From: Negativicoccus succinicivorans
GTDB lineage: Bacteria > Bacillota > Negativicutes > Veillonellales > Negativicoccaceae
Reading direction: 5' to 3'
DNA: 64,000 nt
Assembly (NCBI RefSeq): GCF_014207605.1
Contig: NZ_JACHHI010000003.1
Span: forward strand, 124,001 to 188,000
In this document: in pieces, positions 1 through 8,007 of the stretch
Layout of the letters: every line of letters begins with the position of its first letter
Numbering within the stretch: position 1 is the stretch's first letter
Position numbers and translations under genes: made by a program
The notes under the pieces: model-generated
The model's database searches: none
What the model saw: only the letters and a program-made list of their open reading frames with translations
What the model was told of the DNA's origin: nothing

Positions 1-55
1 CCGCGACGCAAAGAAGCGTCAACATCGATACTAATGTTTTTTTCGTTCGTTTCAT
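1..55 (-). CDS. Exported protein, N-terminal fragment (runs off window)
   Basis: An ATG at 55 (minus strand) opens a frame reading MKRTKKTLVSMLTLLCVA to the window edge. This is a basic N-terminus followed by a hydrophobic stretch, typical of a signal peptide. A strong Shine-Dalgarno (GAGGAGGG, about 61-68) stands at good spacing. Only 18 codons are visible, so the mature protein and its function cannot be named. Confidence 0.6.
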   Translation of the reverse strand, partial: MKRTKKTLVSMLTLLCVA

Positions 56-134
56 CAAAGTCCCTCCTCACCGGGAATACGGTCTCACAGGATCGTCACC
101 ATTGGGAAACGTACTTGTACTTGTCTTTGTCTAT

Positions 135-165
135 ATTTTAGCACTCTTTGGTAAAAACCTCGCAA
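135..165 (-). promoter_or_regulatory. Possible promoter of the exported protein at 1-55
   Basis: On the minus strand TAAAAT (135-140) is preceded by TGC, an extended -10. A weak -35 (TTGCGA, 160-165) lies 19 bases upstream, longer than ideal. It would leave a leader of about 75 bases before the ATG at 55. Confidence 0.4.
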
Positions 166-255
166 AGACGCGCCATTTTTGAGCCTTTTCTAATGTTTAA
201 AACGCACTTCATCCTTTTGTTTCCAGACTTCTTTGTCATGTCAGGCGCCGACAAC

Positions 256-284
256 TTGACGGACTTTTTTTATTTTGTGATAAT
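256..284 (+). promoter_or_regulatory. Promoter of xpt
   Basis: TTGACG (256-261) and GATAAT (279-284) are 17 bases apart, with a TG one base upstream of the -10 (extended -10). The predicted leader is only about 55 bases long. I see no purine aptamer in it. Confidence 0.7.
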
Positions 285-347
285 TTAAATTAATATCCTG
301 TCACGTGTAGTCAGCACGCGTCACCAACGTAGCGAAAAGAGGTCAGC

Positions 348-920
348 ATGAACCAGTTAGAAACAAAAATTCAAACCGAAGGGCGCATCATTGATAACCG
401 CATTTTGAAGGTCGACAGCTTCATCAATCAGCAACTCGATCCCGATATCTATCGGGAAATCGGCGTGCGCATGGCGGCGCAGTTCGCGCAAAGCAATATC
501 ACGCGCATTTTGACGATCGAAGCCAGCGGCATCGCGGTGGCGCTCGCGACCGCGTACGAATTGCATTGTCCCGTCGTCTTCGCCAGAAAGCAAAAGCAAA
601 GCGCGTTCAGCGATGAACTCTATGTGACGAAAATTCATTCGTACACGAAAAACACCGATTACCATGTGACCGTCTCCAAAGAATTTTTACCCGCCGGAGA
701 ATCGGTGCTGATTGTCGATGATTTTCTCGCGCGCGGGGAAGCGAGCTTCGGCCTGGCGCGCCTGGTCGAGTCCTCCGGCTCCAAGGTCGCCGGCATCGGC
801 ATCGTAATCGAAAAAAGCTTTCAGCCGGGCGGCCGACTGCTGCGCGAGGCCGGTTACGATTTACATTCGCTCGTAAAAATTAAAGCCTTTACGAATAACC
901 AAGTCGTTTTTGACGAGTAA
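348..920 (+). CDS. xpt: Xanthine phosphoribosyltransferase
   Basis: The 190-aa protein matches the type I phosphoribosyltransferase Xpt, which converts xanthine and PRPP to XMP in purine salvage. The PRPP-binding signature VLIVDDFLARGEA is at residues 120-132, and the family stretch GIGIVIEKSFQ follows. Length matches the family. The ATG is preceded by AGAGG and a good promoter at 256-284. In Bacillus this gene is under a guanine riboswitch; the leader here is too short for one. A membrane protein gene (993-1643) follows after 72 bases. Confidence 0.93.
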   Translation: MNQLETKIQTEGRIIDNRILKVDSFINQQLDPDIYREIGVRMAAQFAQSNITRILTIEASGIAVALATAYELHCPVVFARKQKQSAFSDELYVTKIHSYTKNTDYHVTVSKEFLPAGESVLIVDDFLARGEASFGLARLVESSGSKVAGIGIVIEKSFQPGGRLLREAGYDLHSLVKIKAFTNNQVVFDE

Positions 921-992
921 CGATGGTGCCGACAGCGCCTCGCTGGCGGCAGCATATACCTTCGGAAGGCACAGTTTTTGGCGGAGGTTTCC

Positions 993-1643
993 ATGACACG
1001 TGAACTTCGCGCGGAAATCGGTAATATTGTCACTCATGCGCTCGGCATCATCATAAGTATTATCGCGCTCGGACTCGGCGTTTGGTCGCTTTGGCAGTTC
1101 CACGCCGCACCGCTTGCGCACGCCGCACTTTGGGTGTACGGTCTGTGCGCGATCCTGTTGTACACCGCCAGCACCGTGTATCACAGTTTATTCGCCGCGC
1201 CGTTGGCTCGCAAAGTGGCACGACGCTTTGACCATGCCGCGATTTATCTGATGATCGCCGGCTCGTACACGCCGTTTTTGTGGATCGCGCTGCATAACCG
1301 CGGCGGTTTTACCTGGAGTATTGTCATTTGGGGGATCGCCATCGTCGGGATCGTTTTCAAAGTCTTTTACGCGGGGCGTTTCAAAACGATCTCCACGCTT
1401 TTATACCTGGCGATGGGCTGGCTCGCCGTCGTCATGTGGCCGGATCTGACCGCGACCCTGCCGCCCGCCGCGATTCATTTATTGCTCGCCGGCGGCGTCG
1501 TCTATACATTGGGAAGTATTTTTTATCTCTGGCAAAAGCTTCCTTACCAGCACGTTATCTGGCACGTCTGCGTGTTGGCGGGAAGCATCCTGCAGTGGCT
1601 TGCCATTCAGTTGTATGTACTGCCTTTGGGAGGACTGCTTTGA
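993..1643 (+). CDS. Hemolysin III family (PAQR-like) membrane protein
   Basis: A 216-aa polytopic membrane protein of the HlyIII/YqfA/PAQR family, with about seven hydrophobic segments. Family features are NIVTHALG near the N-terminus, TASTVYHSL (Ser and His), FDHAAIYLMIAGSYTP, and a C-terminal H...IWH pair, the His/Asp set thought to bind a metal. A TTG at 978 would extend the frame by five codons, but GGAGG at 983-987 sits 5 bases before the ATG at 993, so I use 993. The physiological role of the family in bacteria is uncertain. It overlaps tadA by 4 bases and is probably cotranscribed with it. Confidence 0.85.
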   Translation: MTRELRAEIGNIVTHALGIIISIIALGLGVWSLWQFHAAPLAHAALWVYGLCAILLYTASTVYHSLFAAPLARKVARRFDHAAIYLMIAGSYTPFLWIALHNRGGFTWSIVIWGIAIVGIVFKVFYAGRFKTISTLLYLAMGWLAVVMWPDLTATLPPAAIHLLLAGGVVYTLGSIFYLWQKLPYQHVIWHVCVLAGSILQWLAIQLYVLPLGGLL

Positions 1644-2110
1644 GCGACGAACAGTTTATGCGTCAAGCGCTGGCGCTCGCGGATCGCGCCGCCGCCGTCG
1701 GAGAAATCCCCATCGGCGCGATTGTCGTGTGTGACGGCAAGGTGGTCGGCAGCGGTTACAACTTGCGCGAATCCATTCCCGACGCCACCGCGCACGCGGA
1801 AATGATCGCGCTGCGGGAAGCTTGCAAAAACTTGCAACGCTGGCGGCTTTCCGACTGCACGCTCTACGTCACGATTGAACCGTGTCCGATGTGCGCCGGC
1901 GCGATCGTCAACAGCCGCATCAAGCGGCTTGTCTACGGCGCCGCCGACAGCAAAGCGGGCGGTGTTGAAAGCATCTTTCGCATTGCGGATCATGACGCGC
2001 TTAACCACCAAGTCGAAATTCGCGCCGGCGTGTTGGAAGATGAATGCCGGCAAAAAATGAAAGATTTCTTCCGCGCCCGCCGCGCCGCCAAAAGCGCTGA
2101 CGCCAAATGA
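1640..2110 (+). CDS. tadA: tRNA-specific adenosine deaminase TadA
   Basis: A 156-aa zinc deaminase that converts A34 to inosine in tRNA-Arg(ACG). The catalytic HAE is at residues 52-54 and PCPMC at 81-85, giving the His/Cys/Cys zinc site and the proton-shuttle Glu. The frame is open well upstream, but the conserved N-terminus begins at a TTG at 1640, with GGGAGG at 1628-1633 spaced 6 bases away. That TTG overlaps the upstream TGA (TTGA), which implies translational coupling. Confidence 0.93.
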   Translation: MSDEQFMRQALALADRAAAVGEIPIGAIVVCDGKVVGSGYNLRESIPDATAHAEMIALREACKNLQRWRLSDCTLYVTIEPCPMCAGAIVNSRIKRLVYGAADSKAGGVESIFRIADHDALNHQVEIRAGVLEDECRQKMKDFFRARRAAKSADAK

Positions 2111-2145
2111 AAGCGCGGCCGTATTACGCTGCCATGAAACAAAAA

Positions 2146-2175
2146 TTGACTTGATTCTTACCGTTATGGTAAAAT
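2146..2175 (+). promoter_or_regulatory. Promoter of tRNA-Ser(CGA)
   Basis: TTGACT (2146-2151) and TAAAAT (2170-2175) are separated by 18 bases, with TGG directly before the -10 (extended -10). The tRNA begins 36 bases further on. Confidence 0.7.
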
Positions 2176-2211
2176 ATTTTTATCGTTTGGTGCAGATGTG
2201 CCGAACGATAG

Positions 2212-2303
2212 GGAGAGGTGTCCGAGCTGGCCGAAGGAGCCTGACTCGAAATCAGGTAGGCGGCAACCCCGTCTCGTGGGTTCAAATCCCACCCTCTCCG
2301 CCA
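2212..2303 (+). tRNA. tRNA-Ser (anticodon CGA)
   Basis: Acceptor arms GGAGAGG (2212-2218) and CCTCTCC (2293-2299) pair, followed by G and an encoded CCA. The anticodon arm is CCTGA-CTCGAAA-TCAGG with anticodon CGA (codon UCG). A long variable arm and GGTTCAAATCC T-arm fit a 92-base serine tRNA. Confidence 0.96.
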
Positions 2304-2312
2304 TGAAGATAC

Positions 2313-2335
2313 GCGCGACGATGTCGCGCTTTTTT
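2313..2335 (+). terminator. Terminator after tRNA-Ser(CGA)
   Basis: A 7-bp stem, GCGCGAC/GTCGCGC with a GAT loop, is followed by six T residues, starting ten bases past the tRNA CCA end. Confidence 0.85.
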
Positions 2336-2356
2336 CATTTATAAAAATGAGCACAC

Positions 2357-2386
2357 AAAAACGCACGGCCGCGGCCGTGCGTTTTT
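2357..2386. terminator. Bidirectional terminator
   Basis: An A-run, a perfect GC-rich palindrome centred on GGCCGCGGCC, and a T-run. It works in both directions between tRNA-Ser (plus) and the gene at 2426-2707 (minus). Because the tRNA already has its own terminator, this one mainly serves the minus-strand gene. Confidence 0.85.
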
Positions 2387-2425
2387 CAGGGGGGGTACTG
2401 CTGAGCAAATTATAAGCCCTTTCCT

Positions 2426-2707
2426 TTAGGGCAAAAAGTCTTTTAACTTGTTCAAAGTCTCGTTGTTACCGAGTGCGGCGCCAAGTTGCTGTCCCGATGT
2501 GATAACCATTTGCGTCATTTCCTGCGTCTGTTCTTCCGTGAGCGGCGCGCCGGTTACTTTCGCGCCGACCGTTTCAACCAGGGAACGAACTTGCGCTTCG
2601 TAATCCGCCTGATTGATTTCGCCGGCTTTAAAACGGCGATACAGGTCCTGTACCTTTTCCATATCGATTTGCTCGGTCAGTTGACGCAACATTTCCATTT
2701 TCTCCAT
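2426..2707 (-). CDS. Small hypothetical protein, 93 aa
   Basis: The conserved-looking part starts MEKMEMLRQLTEQ at an ATG at 2707, with AGGAG at 2716-2720 spaced 8 bases. The open frame extends to 2785, but that stretch (Gly/Arg-rich) lacks a ribosome binding site. The product is predicted to be soluble and mostly helical, with charged heptad-like segments (MEKVQDLYRRFKAGEINQADYEAQVRSL reads as two helices) and no signal peptide. I do not recognise the family. It has its own promoter (2790-2795) and terminator (2357-2386), so it is a single-gene unit. Confidence 0.6.
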   Translation of the reverse strand: MEKMEMLRQLTEQIDMEKVQDLYRRFKAGEINQADYEAQVRSLVETVGAKVTGAPLTEEQTQEMTQMVITSGQQLGAALGNNETLNKLKDFLP

Positions 2708-2789
2708 ACGTTTCACTCCTTTGTGTGAACCGCCGCCACCGGCGCCGCGTCCGGGCGACAAATAATACAGATCACGCGGCTTCACTTGT

Positions 2790-2795
2790 ATTATA
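2790..2795 (-). promoter_or_regulatory. Extended -10 promoter of the 93-aa protein
   Basis: A perfect TATAAT (minus, 2790-2795) is preceded by TGG, forming an extended -10. No convincing -35 is present 17 bases upstream. It lies back-to-back with the promoter of the gene at 2891. Confidence 0.5.
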
Positions 2796-2822
2796 CCACC
2801 GGCAGACAGCTCGCACCGGAAC

Positions 2823-2851
2823 TTGCCGTTTCATACGGGTAAGGTTACAAT
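2823..2851 (+). promoter_or_regulatory. Promoter of secreted protein gene 2891
   Basis: TTGCCG (2823-2828) and TACAAT (2846-2851) are 17 bases apart. The start codon of the secreted protein is 40 bases downstream. Confidence 0.6.
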
Positions 2852-2890
2852 AAAGAAAAAGCAAATTTTCATAGCCAAAAAGGAGATATT

Positions 2891-3346
2891 ATGCGTCATT
2901 TTTCAAAATGGACGGGCGTAGTGCTGGCGGCGCTGCTTTGGGTCGGTGCAAGCGCGCAAGCGGCAAATGAGCCCTGGCAGGGAAATCCCGAATATCCTTT
3001 CGTTGTTGCCCATGATAACGTGGTCGTCTATCAGGACAACGCGTCACTGAAATTTTTGCAATTCACGCCGGAAGGCGTGATGTGGCGCATCGACCTGGTG
3101 ACGGTTTTACCGGTGACCGATCCGAACTCGATTGCGCGTGTCGATCGGATTTGGTATCGCAAAATGAATAATGAGCCGCTGGATCGCGTCTACGTCAAAC
3201 TCAAAGAAGATGCCCCTTGGGGCCGACTCGATCTCGCCAATACCGACGCGTACAATTTATTGCTGCGCGAAGGTTTTCTTGCCAGCTGGGATTTGGTGTA
3301 CGGCTATCCGTATCCGATTCCGCGCGCCGTGTTGGACAATAAATAA
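2891..3346 (+). CDS. Predicted secreted protein, 151 aa
   Basis: The N-terminus (RHFSK, then a hydrophobic core, then GASAQA-AN) is a classical type I signal peptide with an AxA-like site near residue 25. The mature part of about 126 aa is rich in Trp, Tyr and Asp and has no cysteine. A strong AAGGAG precedes the ATG. I do not recognise the family; a small extracytoplasmic beta-rich domain is plausible. It is a monocistronic unit with its own promoter and a shared terminator at 3396-3424. Confidence 0.65.
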   Translation: MRHFSKWTGVVLAALLWVGASAQAANEPWQGNPEYPFVVAHDNVVVYQDNASLKFLQFTPEGVMWRIDLVTVLPVTDPNSIARVDRIWYRKMNNEPLDRVYVKLKEDAPWGRLDLANTDAYNLLLREGFLASWDLVYGYPYPIPRAVLDNK

Positions 3347-3395
3347 AGGGGAACGCATTACCAAGTCAGAGTAAAAAATTATCTTTTCAGATAAT

Positions 3396-3424
3396 AAAAA
3401 AGCACCTCGCGCGAGGTGCTTTTT
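3396..3424. terminator. Bidirectional terminator between convergent genes
   Basis: A perfect 20-bp palindrome (3401-3420, arms AGCACCTCGC) is flanked by an A-run and a T-run. It lies between the convergent genes 2891-3346 and 3439-4335. A second weaker hairpin (TTATCT/AGATAA, about 3379-3394) precedes it. Confidence 0.9.
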
Positions 3425-3438
3425 GCATGCCTGTTTTT

Positions 3439-4335
3439 TTATTTGTCTGCCGACGTCAAGGCCCGCCAAATGGTTTCCAAAACCTGCGCCGGTGCATAGG
3501 TCGTACCGTCTTCCACCACAATGTGATCGACGGTCGAGGTTTCACCGTTCGCCATAACTTGCGCCTGTTCGGCCGCCGGATACAAGACGATTTCCACGAC
3601 CTTAGCATCACGCGTCACACTGATAGTGCGCGTTGCATCATTCCAACCGATGTCGGCGCCCGCTTGCGTCAACGCGTCGCGCAAGGCATACACTTGCGTG
3701 CCGTCAGCGAGTGTTTTCGCCGTGCCGAGATCGATTTTGTCTGCGTCCGCTTTGGCCGTGTCCGCGGAGTCGGCCGGCGTCTCCATCGTGACTCTGCCGA
3801 AGATCCAAACCTTTTCCGGATTCGTCTGCGGAGGAAGGCTCAACGTCGCTGTCGTGTAAAGCGCAAGCAGCGGATTTCCTAATACATACTTGGTCGAAAC
3901 CGCCTGCCCCGTAAGATCGGTCACTTTGTCCGGTACGCTGAGGAGTACCAAACGTTCATGAGCGCCGCTGCCGTTTTTCGCAAAATAATCCAAATCTACC
4001 GCGTACTTGCTGTCCGGATGCGCAACCAGCAAGGCCGGCTTCTCAGCCGCCTCTTTTTTGTCCGCAGCTCGCGTGAAAAATTGGATATCGTCCCCCTTTT
4101 TCCACGCGACTTTATCGGCCGCGACGAATTCGCCCGTCGCGGCATCCATGACGCGAATACCTTGCGTCGGAACTTGCGCTTTTTCCTTTTCACCTTGTAC
4201 CGTCAGCACGCCGCCGTCTTTCACTTCAACGATCTGCGCGCGCTGCATTATGTAGCCGAGAGCTTGCGCCTGCGCTACCGCCGGCATGGCGAACGCCACC
4301 AGCAAGGCCATGACTAACCAACCGATTCGTTTCAT
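3439..4335 (-). CDS. Exported protein with copper-amine-oxidase N-terminal-like domain
   Basis: A 298-aa exported protein. Signal peptide is MKRIGWLVMALLVAFAMPAV with cleavage around AQA. Near the C-terminus, YALRDALTQAGADIGWNDAT and ISVTRDAKVVEIVL match the repeat of the copper amine oxidase N-domain family (PF07833-like), which in Firmicutes is a general extracytoplasmic stalk or wall-associated module without oxidase activity. The start at 4335 follows AAAGGAGG; a GTG/ATG further upstream in frame has no site. The middle of the protein is unassigned. It stands alone. Confidence 0.65.
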   Translation of the reverse strand: MKRIGWLVMALLVAFAMPAVAQAQALGYIMQRAQIVEVKDGGVLTVQGEKEKAQVPTQGIRVMDAATGEFVAADKVAWKKGDDIQFFTRAADKKEAAEKPALLVAHPDSKYAVDLDYFAKNGSGAHERLVLLSVPDKVTDLTGQAVSTKYVLGNPLLALYTTATLSLPPQTNPEKVWIFGRVTMETPADSADTAKADADKIDLGTAKTLADGTQVYALRDALTQAGADIGWNDATRTISVTRDAKVVEIVLYPAAEQAQVMANGETSTVDHIVVEDGTTYAPAQVLETIWRALTSADK

Positions 4336-4422
4336 AGTATCCTCCTTTTGCGATCTCATCGCTTTATGTCATCGTACCACACGCGTTTCATAAAGCGTTT
4401 AAGAGGACGTTAAAAATGTTTT

Positions 4423-5022
4423 TCAGATACGTGTCGTCGCGGCGGCGCTTTTTTGCATTTTACTGCGATCGCGAATCAGCGCCTGTGTCAATTCCGGCAA
4501 AGCGCGGCGCACGGCGGGATACAAAACGGCCAACAGAATAAATGTCGCCGGCGCGCACAGGAGGCTGGCAATGAATACGTTACCGGCGGAACCGACCGCC
4601 ATCGGGAACGGATAGCCCAGCACAAAATATTTGAATGTCGAGCGAATCAACGGCTCAACCACCGCGAAAATCGTGAACGCCACCGCCGAAACCGTCAGCG
4701 CCATCCATTTCGTTTCCCCGTAGCGCGCTCGCCACCAATCCGCACCCGCGCCGGCCAGGTATCCGAGCACCGCAAACGACAGAAACGTCGGCAACGCGCT
4801 CGTTATATAACCCGCCAGCAGATCTGCCATCGTCAGTCCGACGGCGCCGGCGAGCGCGCCGTACCAACGACCGGTGAGTAACGCTCCGATCAAAATAAAG
4901 GTATAGCCGAAATAGACTTTACCGGTCAGGCCGAAGGCCATCGGCACCTCAATGCGCAGGTACACAAAACAAATCAATGCGGCGGCCGCCATCAGCGCCG
5001 CCACGGTCATACGTCGATGCAT
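4423..5022 (-). CDS. ECF transporter S component-like membrane protein
   Basis: A 199-aa protein with five or six hydrophobic segments. The central segment GALAGAVGLTMADLLAGY and the following GYLAGAGADWW resemble energy-coupling-factor substrate-binding (S) subunits of the folate/pantothenate-like group. S subunits capture a vitamin and dock to a shared EcfA/A'/T module, which is not encoded here. The substrate cannot be told from the sequence. A weak AAGGGG precedes the ATG. The gene is isolated from its neighbours. Confidence in the superfamily is moderate. Confidence 0.6.
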   Translation of the reverse strand: MHRRMTVAALMAAAALICFVYLRIEVPMAFGLTGKVYFGYTFILIGALLTGRWYGALAGAVGLTMADLLAGYITSALPTFLSFAVLGYLAGAGADWWRARYGETKWMALTVSAVAFTIFAVVEPLIRSTFKYFVLGYPFPMAVGSAGNVFIASLLCAPATFILLAVLYPAVRRALPELTQALIRDRSKMQKSAAATTRI

Positions 5023-5171
5023 AAATACTACCCCTTTTCGTAAAAATTTACCGTTTCTTTACTCAACTATACGGGGTAAACTGACCGCCGACAAGGACAG
5101 ACAGCACACGCTTTTCATGACAGATTTTATTCTCCTGTGCTTTTTACCGCAAATAAAATAAATGAACCAAT

Positions 5172-5200
5172 AAAAAAGACCGCCGCAGCGGTCTTTTTTT
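5172..5200 (-). terminator. Terminator after EF-G-2
   Basis: GACCGC/GCGGTC stem with CGCA loop (5178-5193), flanked by A- and T-runs, directly past the stop codon of the EF-G-like gene. The GACCG arm recurs in several terminators in this window. Confidence 0.88.
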
Positions 5201-5205
5201 GTTTC

Positions 5206-7269
5206 TTATTCTTCTTTTTCTGCCGTGTACGCGTCGATGATTTCCTGCGCTTCTTGGAACGGCACCTGTTCGTACTGGTAAAATTCCATGTTGAACGTGC
5301 CGCGCCCCTGCGTTTGCGAACGCAGTTCCGTCACGTAGGAGAACATTTTGCCCAACGCGACCTGCGCGCGCACCACGGATTCGCCGCCGCGCTCGCCCGG
5401 TTCCATGCCGAGGATCCGGCCGCCTTTCGCGGAAAGATCGCCGACGATCGCGCCCATGTATTCATCGGGCACGAATACGTTCACGTTGTACACCGGCTGC
5501 AACAATATCGGTTGCGCCTGCGGAATAATCTTGCGCAGCGCCAGCGAGGCCGCTACTTTGAACGCCATTTCCGACGAGTCGACCGAGTGATACGAGCCGT
5601 CGTAGAGCGTGACGCGCACGCCGATCATCGGATAGCCCGCGATCATGCCTTTCGCCAAGGTTTCCCGCGTGCCTTTTTCGACCGCCGGAATATATTGACG
5701 CGGTACGGCGCCGCCAAAAATGTCATCAACGAATTCAAAGTCTTCCGTCGTCGGTTCGACGCGCAGGAAGACGTGACCGTATTGACCATGACCGCCGCTT
5801 TGTTTCTTGTGTTTACCTTCGCCTTCCGCCTTGCCCAGGATCGTTTCCCGATACGGTACTTTCGGCTCGACAACGCGCGCTTTAGTGCCGTACTTGCGTT
5901 CAAGTTTGCCGAGATTATGCTGCAGATGAATTTCACCCATTGAATACACCAAAGTCTGCCGCGTTTCCGGATCTTTTTGCGTGACAAAGGTGGGGTCTTC
6001 TTCCGCCAACCGGAGCAAGCCGGCGGCGAGTTTTTCTTCATCGCCTTTGCTTTCCGGTTCGACCGCTACGATGTACAACGATTTCGGGAAACGCACCGGT
6101 TCATATACAACCGGGAAGCCCGCGTCGGAGAAAGTATCGCCCGTTTTCGCTTCGAGTTTGGGAATCGCGATGATGTCGCCCGCCGTCGCCTGCGCTAACG
6201 GAATCTGCTGTTTGCCGACGGTCGTGTACATTTTCGTAAATCGTTCCGTCAAATCCTGCGTCTGGTTGATCAGCTTGTCGCCTTCCCGCAACGTGCCCGA
6301 GATAATCCGAATATAGGATAATTTACCGGCAAACGGATCGATGACGGTCTTGAAGACAAACGCGCTGAACGGATTGTCCGCATGCACCGTGACGCTTGTT
6401 TCCGTCTTGGGATTCGTGCCTTCCATCGTGCGCGCGGAAGCGTCCGGCATGTAGCGGATAATGCGATCCAGCATTTTATCCAAGCCGATTTTCGCCAGCG
6501 CCGAGCCGATCATGACCGGCACAACGCGACCGCTCTTCATGCCTTCGCGCAAACCGAGGCGAATTTCTTCGACCGTCAGTTCGCCGCCATCCAAATATTT
6601 TTCCAGTAGAATGTCGTCGCCTTCCGCGGCCGCTTCAATCGCCATGTCGCGTACTTCCGACGCGCGCGCCTGCCATTCTTCCGGAATGTCGATTTCCGTT
6701 TCCTGACCGTTTTCCCAAACGGTCGCTTTCATTTTCACGATATCAATGATGCCGTGGAAATCTTTGCCTTCCCCCAGCGGCAAGTGCAACGGCATGACGC
6801 TTTTACCGAAACGTTCGCGCATTTCGGCAAGGGTCTTGTCGTAATTCGCCTGTTCGGCGTCCATTTTATTGATAAAAATCATCCGCGGCAGCGCCAGTTC
6901 GTCACCGTAATCCCACGCGCGCTGCGTGTCCACTTCGACGCCCGATTCGGCGGAAACGATGATGAGGATGCCGTCGCACGCGCGCAAGGCCGCCCGCACT
7001 TCACCGGAAAATTCACCGTAGCCCGGAGTATCGATGAAATTCAGCTTGTAACCTTTCCATTCGCAGGGCGCGATCCCCAATTGAATCGTGACATTTCGTT
7101 TGATTTCTTCGGGCTCAAAATCGAGAACATGTTTATTATCGGCACCTGTGCCGACACCTTCGATCGCTCCGGTCGTTGCGAGCAAATTTTCGACCACGGC
7201 TGTTTTACCTGCCCCGTCGTGCGACAGGACCGCCACATTACGAATCTGAGAACCTGCATAATCTTTCAC
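5206..7269 (-). CDS. Elongation factor G-like translational GTPase (EF-G-2 type)
   Basis: A 687-aa five-domain translational GTPase related to the EF-G-2 branch rather than canonical FusA. The P-loop is SHDGAGKT (16-23) instead of GHIDAGKT, switch I has KRNVTIQ where FusA has RGIT, G3 is DTPGYGEF (80-87) and G4 NKMD (134-137). Domain IV is complete, with the CGGHGQYG-like region (KQSGGHGQYGHVF) present. The start is GTG at 7269 with GGAGG spaced 7 bases. Paralogues of this branch are not fully redundant with FusA; a stress, recycling or idling-GTPase role is possible. It is a single gene with its own terminator. Confidence 0.85.
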   Translation of the reverse strand: MKDYAGSQIRNVAVLSHDGAGKTAVVENLLATTGAIEGVGTGADNKHVLDFEPEEIKRNVTIQLGIAPCEWKGYKLNFIDTPGYGEFSGEVRAALRACDGILIIVSAESGVEVDTQRAWDYGDELALPRMIFINKMDAEQANYDKTLAEMRERFGKSVMPLHLPLGEGKDFHGIIDIVKMKATVWENGQETEIDIPEEWQARASEVRDMAIEAAAEGDDILLEKYLDGGELTVEEIRLGLREGMKSGRVVPVMIGSALAKIGLDKMLDRIIRYMPDASARTMEGTNPKTETSVTVHADNPFSAFVFKTVIDPFAGKLSYIRIISGTLREGDKLINQTQDLTERFTKMYTTVGKQQIPLAQATAGDIIAIPKLEAKTGDTFSDAGFPVVYEPVRFPKSLYIVAVEPESKGDEEKLAAGLLRLAEEDPTFVTQKDPETRQTLVYSMGEIHLQHNLGKLERKYGTKARVVEPKVPYRETILGKAEGEGKHKKQSGGHGQYGHVFLRVEPTTEDFEFVDDIFGGAVPRQYIPAVEKGTRETLAKGMIAGYPMIGVRVTLYDGSYHSVDSSEMAFKVAASLALRKIIPQAQPILLQPVYNVNVFVPDEYMGAIVGDLSAKGGRILGMEPGERGGESVVRAQVALGKMFSYVTELRSQTQGRGTFNMEFYQYEQVPFQEAQEIIDAYTAEKEE

Positions 7270-7337
7270 GATACCGCCTCCTCAAAGCATTCTGTTAGTG
7301 ACTTATTTCGCCGTTCGCTGCGCTTTTCCTTTATTTC

Positions 7338-7865
7338 TTAGAAAAAGTCGCCGTAACGGTTTTTATAATGTTCGCTCATTTCGCGATCATTGCGATAGGT
7401 ACGGAATGTCTGTTCCTCCGCATCCTGATAGCGAATGCGGTACAGCGTCTCGGGTGCAAACCCGTCCACACGCAAGCGATACAGCTTATCTTCGCCCGGC
7501 ACCGGCAACGGCGCGGAAATAATTTTTACGTTATCGCTGATGTGGAAATTCCGCTGCGCGAGCGCGACGGCATCCGGCTGTGTCATGTCCGCGGGAAGCG
7601 GTTTCGCCATGCGGACTTCGACCGTCATGAAGTCGACCGCCATGACCCAACGGATCTGATTATCCGCCTGCACCGCAGCCGCTTCGGCAGACGGCGTCGC
7701 GACCGCTTCCGGCGCGACCACGACCACCGGCGCGTAGGCCTCTGCATGTTGTTGCGGCAACGGCGGTAACGGCGGCAAGAGTTTATGGTTGCTCGGCCCC
7801 GCCTGCGCGAACGCGGCGGCAACGGCAAAGGTCAATCCCAATGTCAAAACGGGTAATTTTCGCAT
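7338..7865 (-). CDS. Predicted exported protein, 175 aa
   Basis: The start is ATG at 7865 with GGAGG spaced 8 bases; upstream in-frame codons to 7910 lack a site. The N-terminus MRKLPVLTLGLTFAVAAAFA is a signal peptide ending in AQA. A Pro/Ala/Val-rich linker (about residues 30-70) leads to a compact charged domain ending KNRYGDFF. I do not recognise the family. It is followed after 68 bases by the EF-G-2 gene without a terminator between them, so partial cotranscription is possible. Confidence 0.6.
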   Translation of the reverse strand: MRKLPVLTLGLTFAVAAAFAQAGPSNHKLLPPLPPLPQQHAEAYAPVVVVAPEAVATPSAEAAAVQADNQIRWVMAVDFMTVEVRMAKPLPADMTQPDAVALAQRNFHISDNVKIISAPLPVPGEDKLYRLRVDGFAPETLYRIRYQDAEEQTFRTYRNDREMSEHYKNRYGDFF

Positions 7866-7886
7866 CAATAATGCCTCCTTTTCTGT

Positions 7887-7892
7887 ATTATA
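7887..7892 (-). promoter_or_regulatory. Extended -10 promoter of exported protein 7338-7865
   Basis: A perfect TATAAT on the minus strand is preceded by TGG. No clear -35 is seen, as expected of an extended -10 promoter. Confidence 0.5.
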
Positions 7893-7980
7893 CCAAAGAC
7901 CTGAAAACATCGCTTTTACGTGCTTTATGCGCGAATATGACTCCGTTATAAACAGCGCCCGGGAAAATTTCCGGACAACA

Positions 7981-8006
7981 AAAAACGCACCGCAGTGCGT
8001 TTTTTA
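7981..8006 (-). terminator. Terminator after uraA
   Basis: AACGCAC/GTGCGTT stem with a CGCA loop flanked by A- and T-runs, immediately downstream of the uraA stop codon on the minus strand. Confidence 0.88.
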
Positions 8007-8007
8007 T

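Noticed and set aside
285-347. Guanine/xanthine riboswitch before xpt
   Set aside because: The predicted leader is only about 55 bases, without the conserved purine aptamer core or a terminator.
1328-1639. Long N-terminal extension of TadA
   Set aside because: The extension overlaps hemolysin III in another frame; the TTG at 1640 has a strong ribosome binding site and matches the family N-terminus.
5137-5943. 268-codon open frame opposite EF-G-2
   Set aside because: It is antisense to a conserved gene and rich in Arg, His and Phe, typical of a shadow frame. Many similar shadows opposite addA, addB, purL and mnmG were dropped for the same reason.
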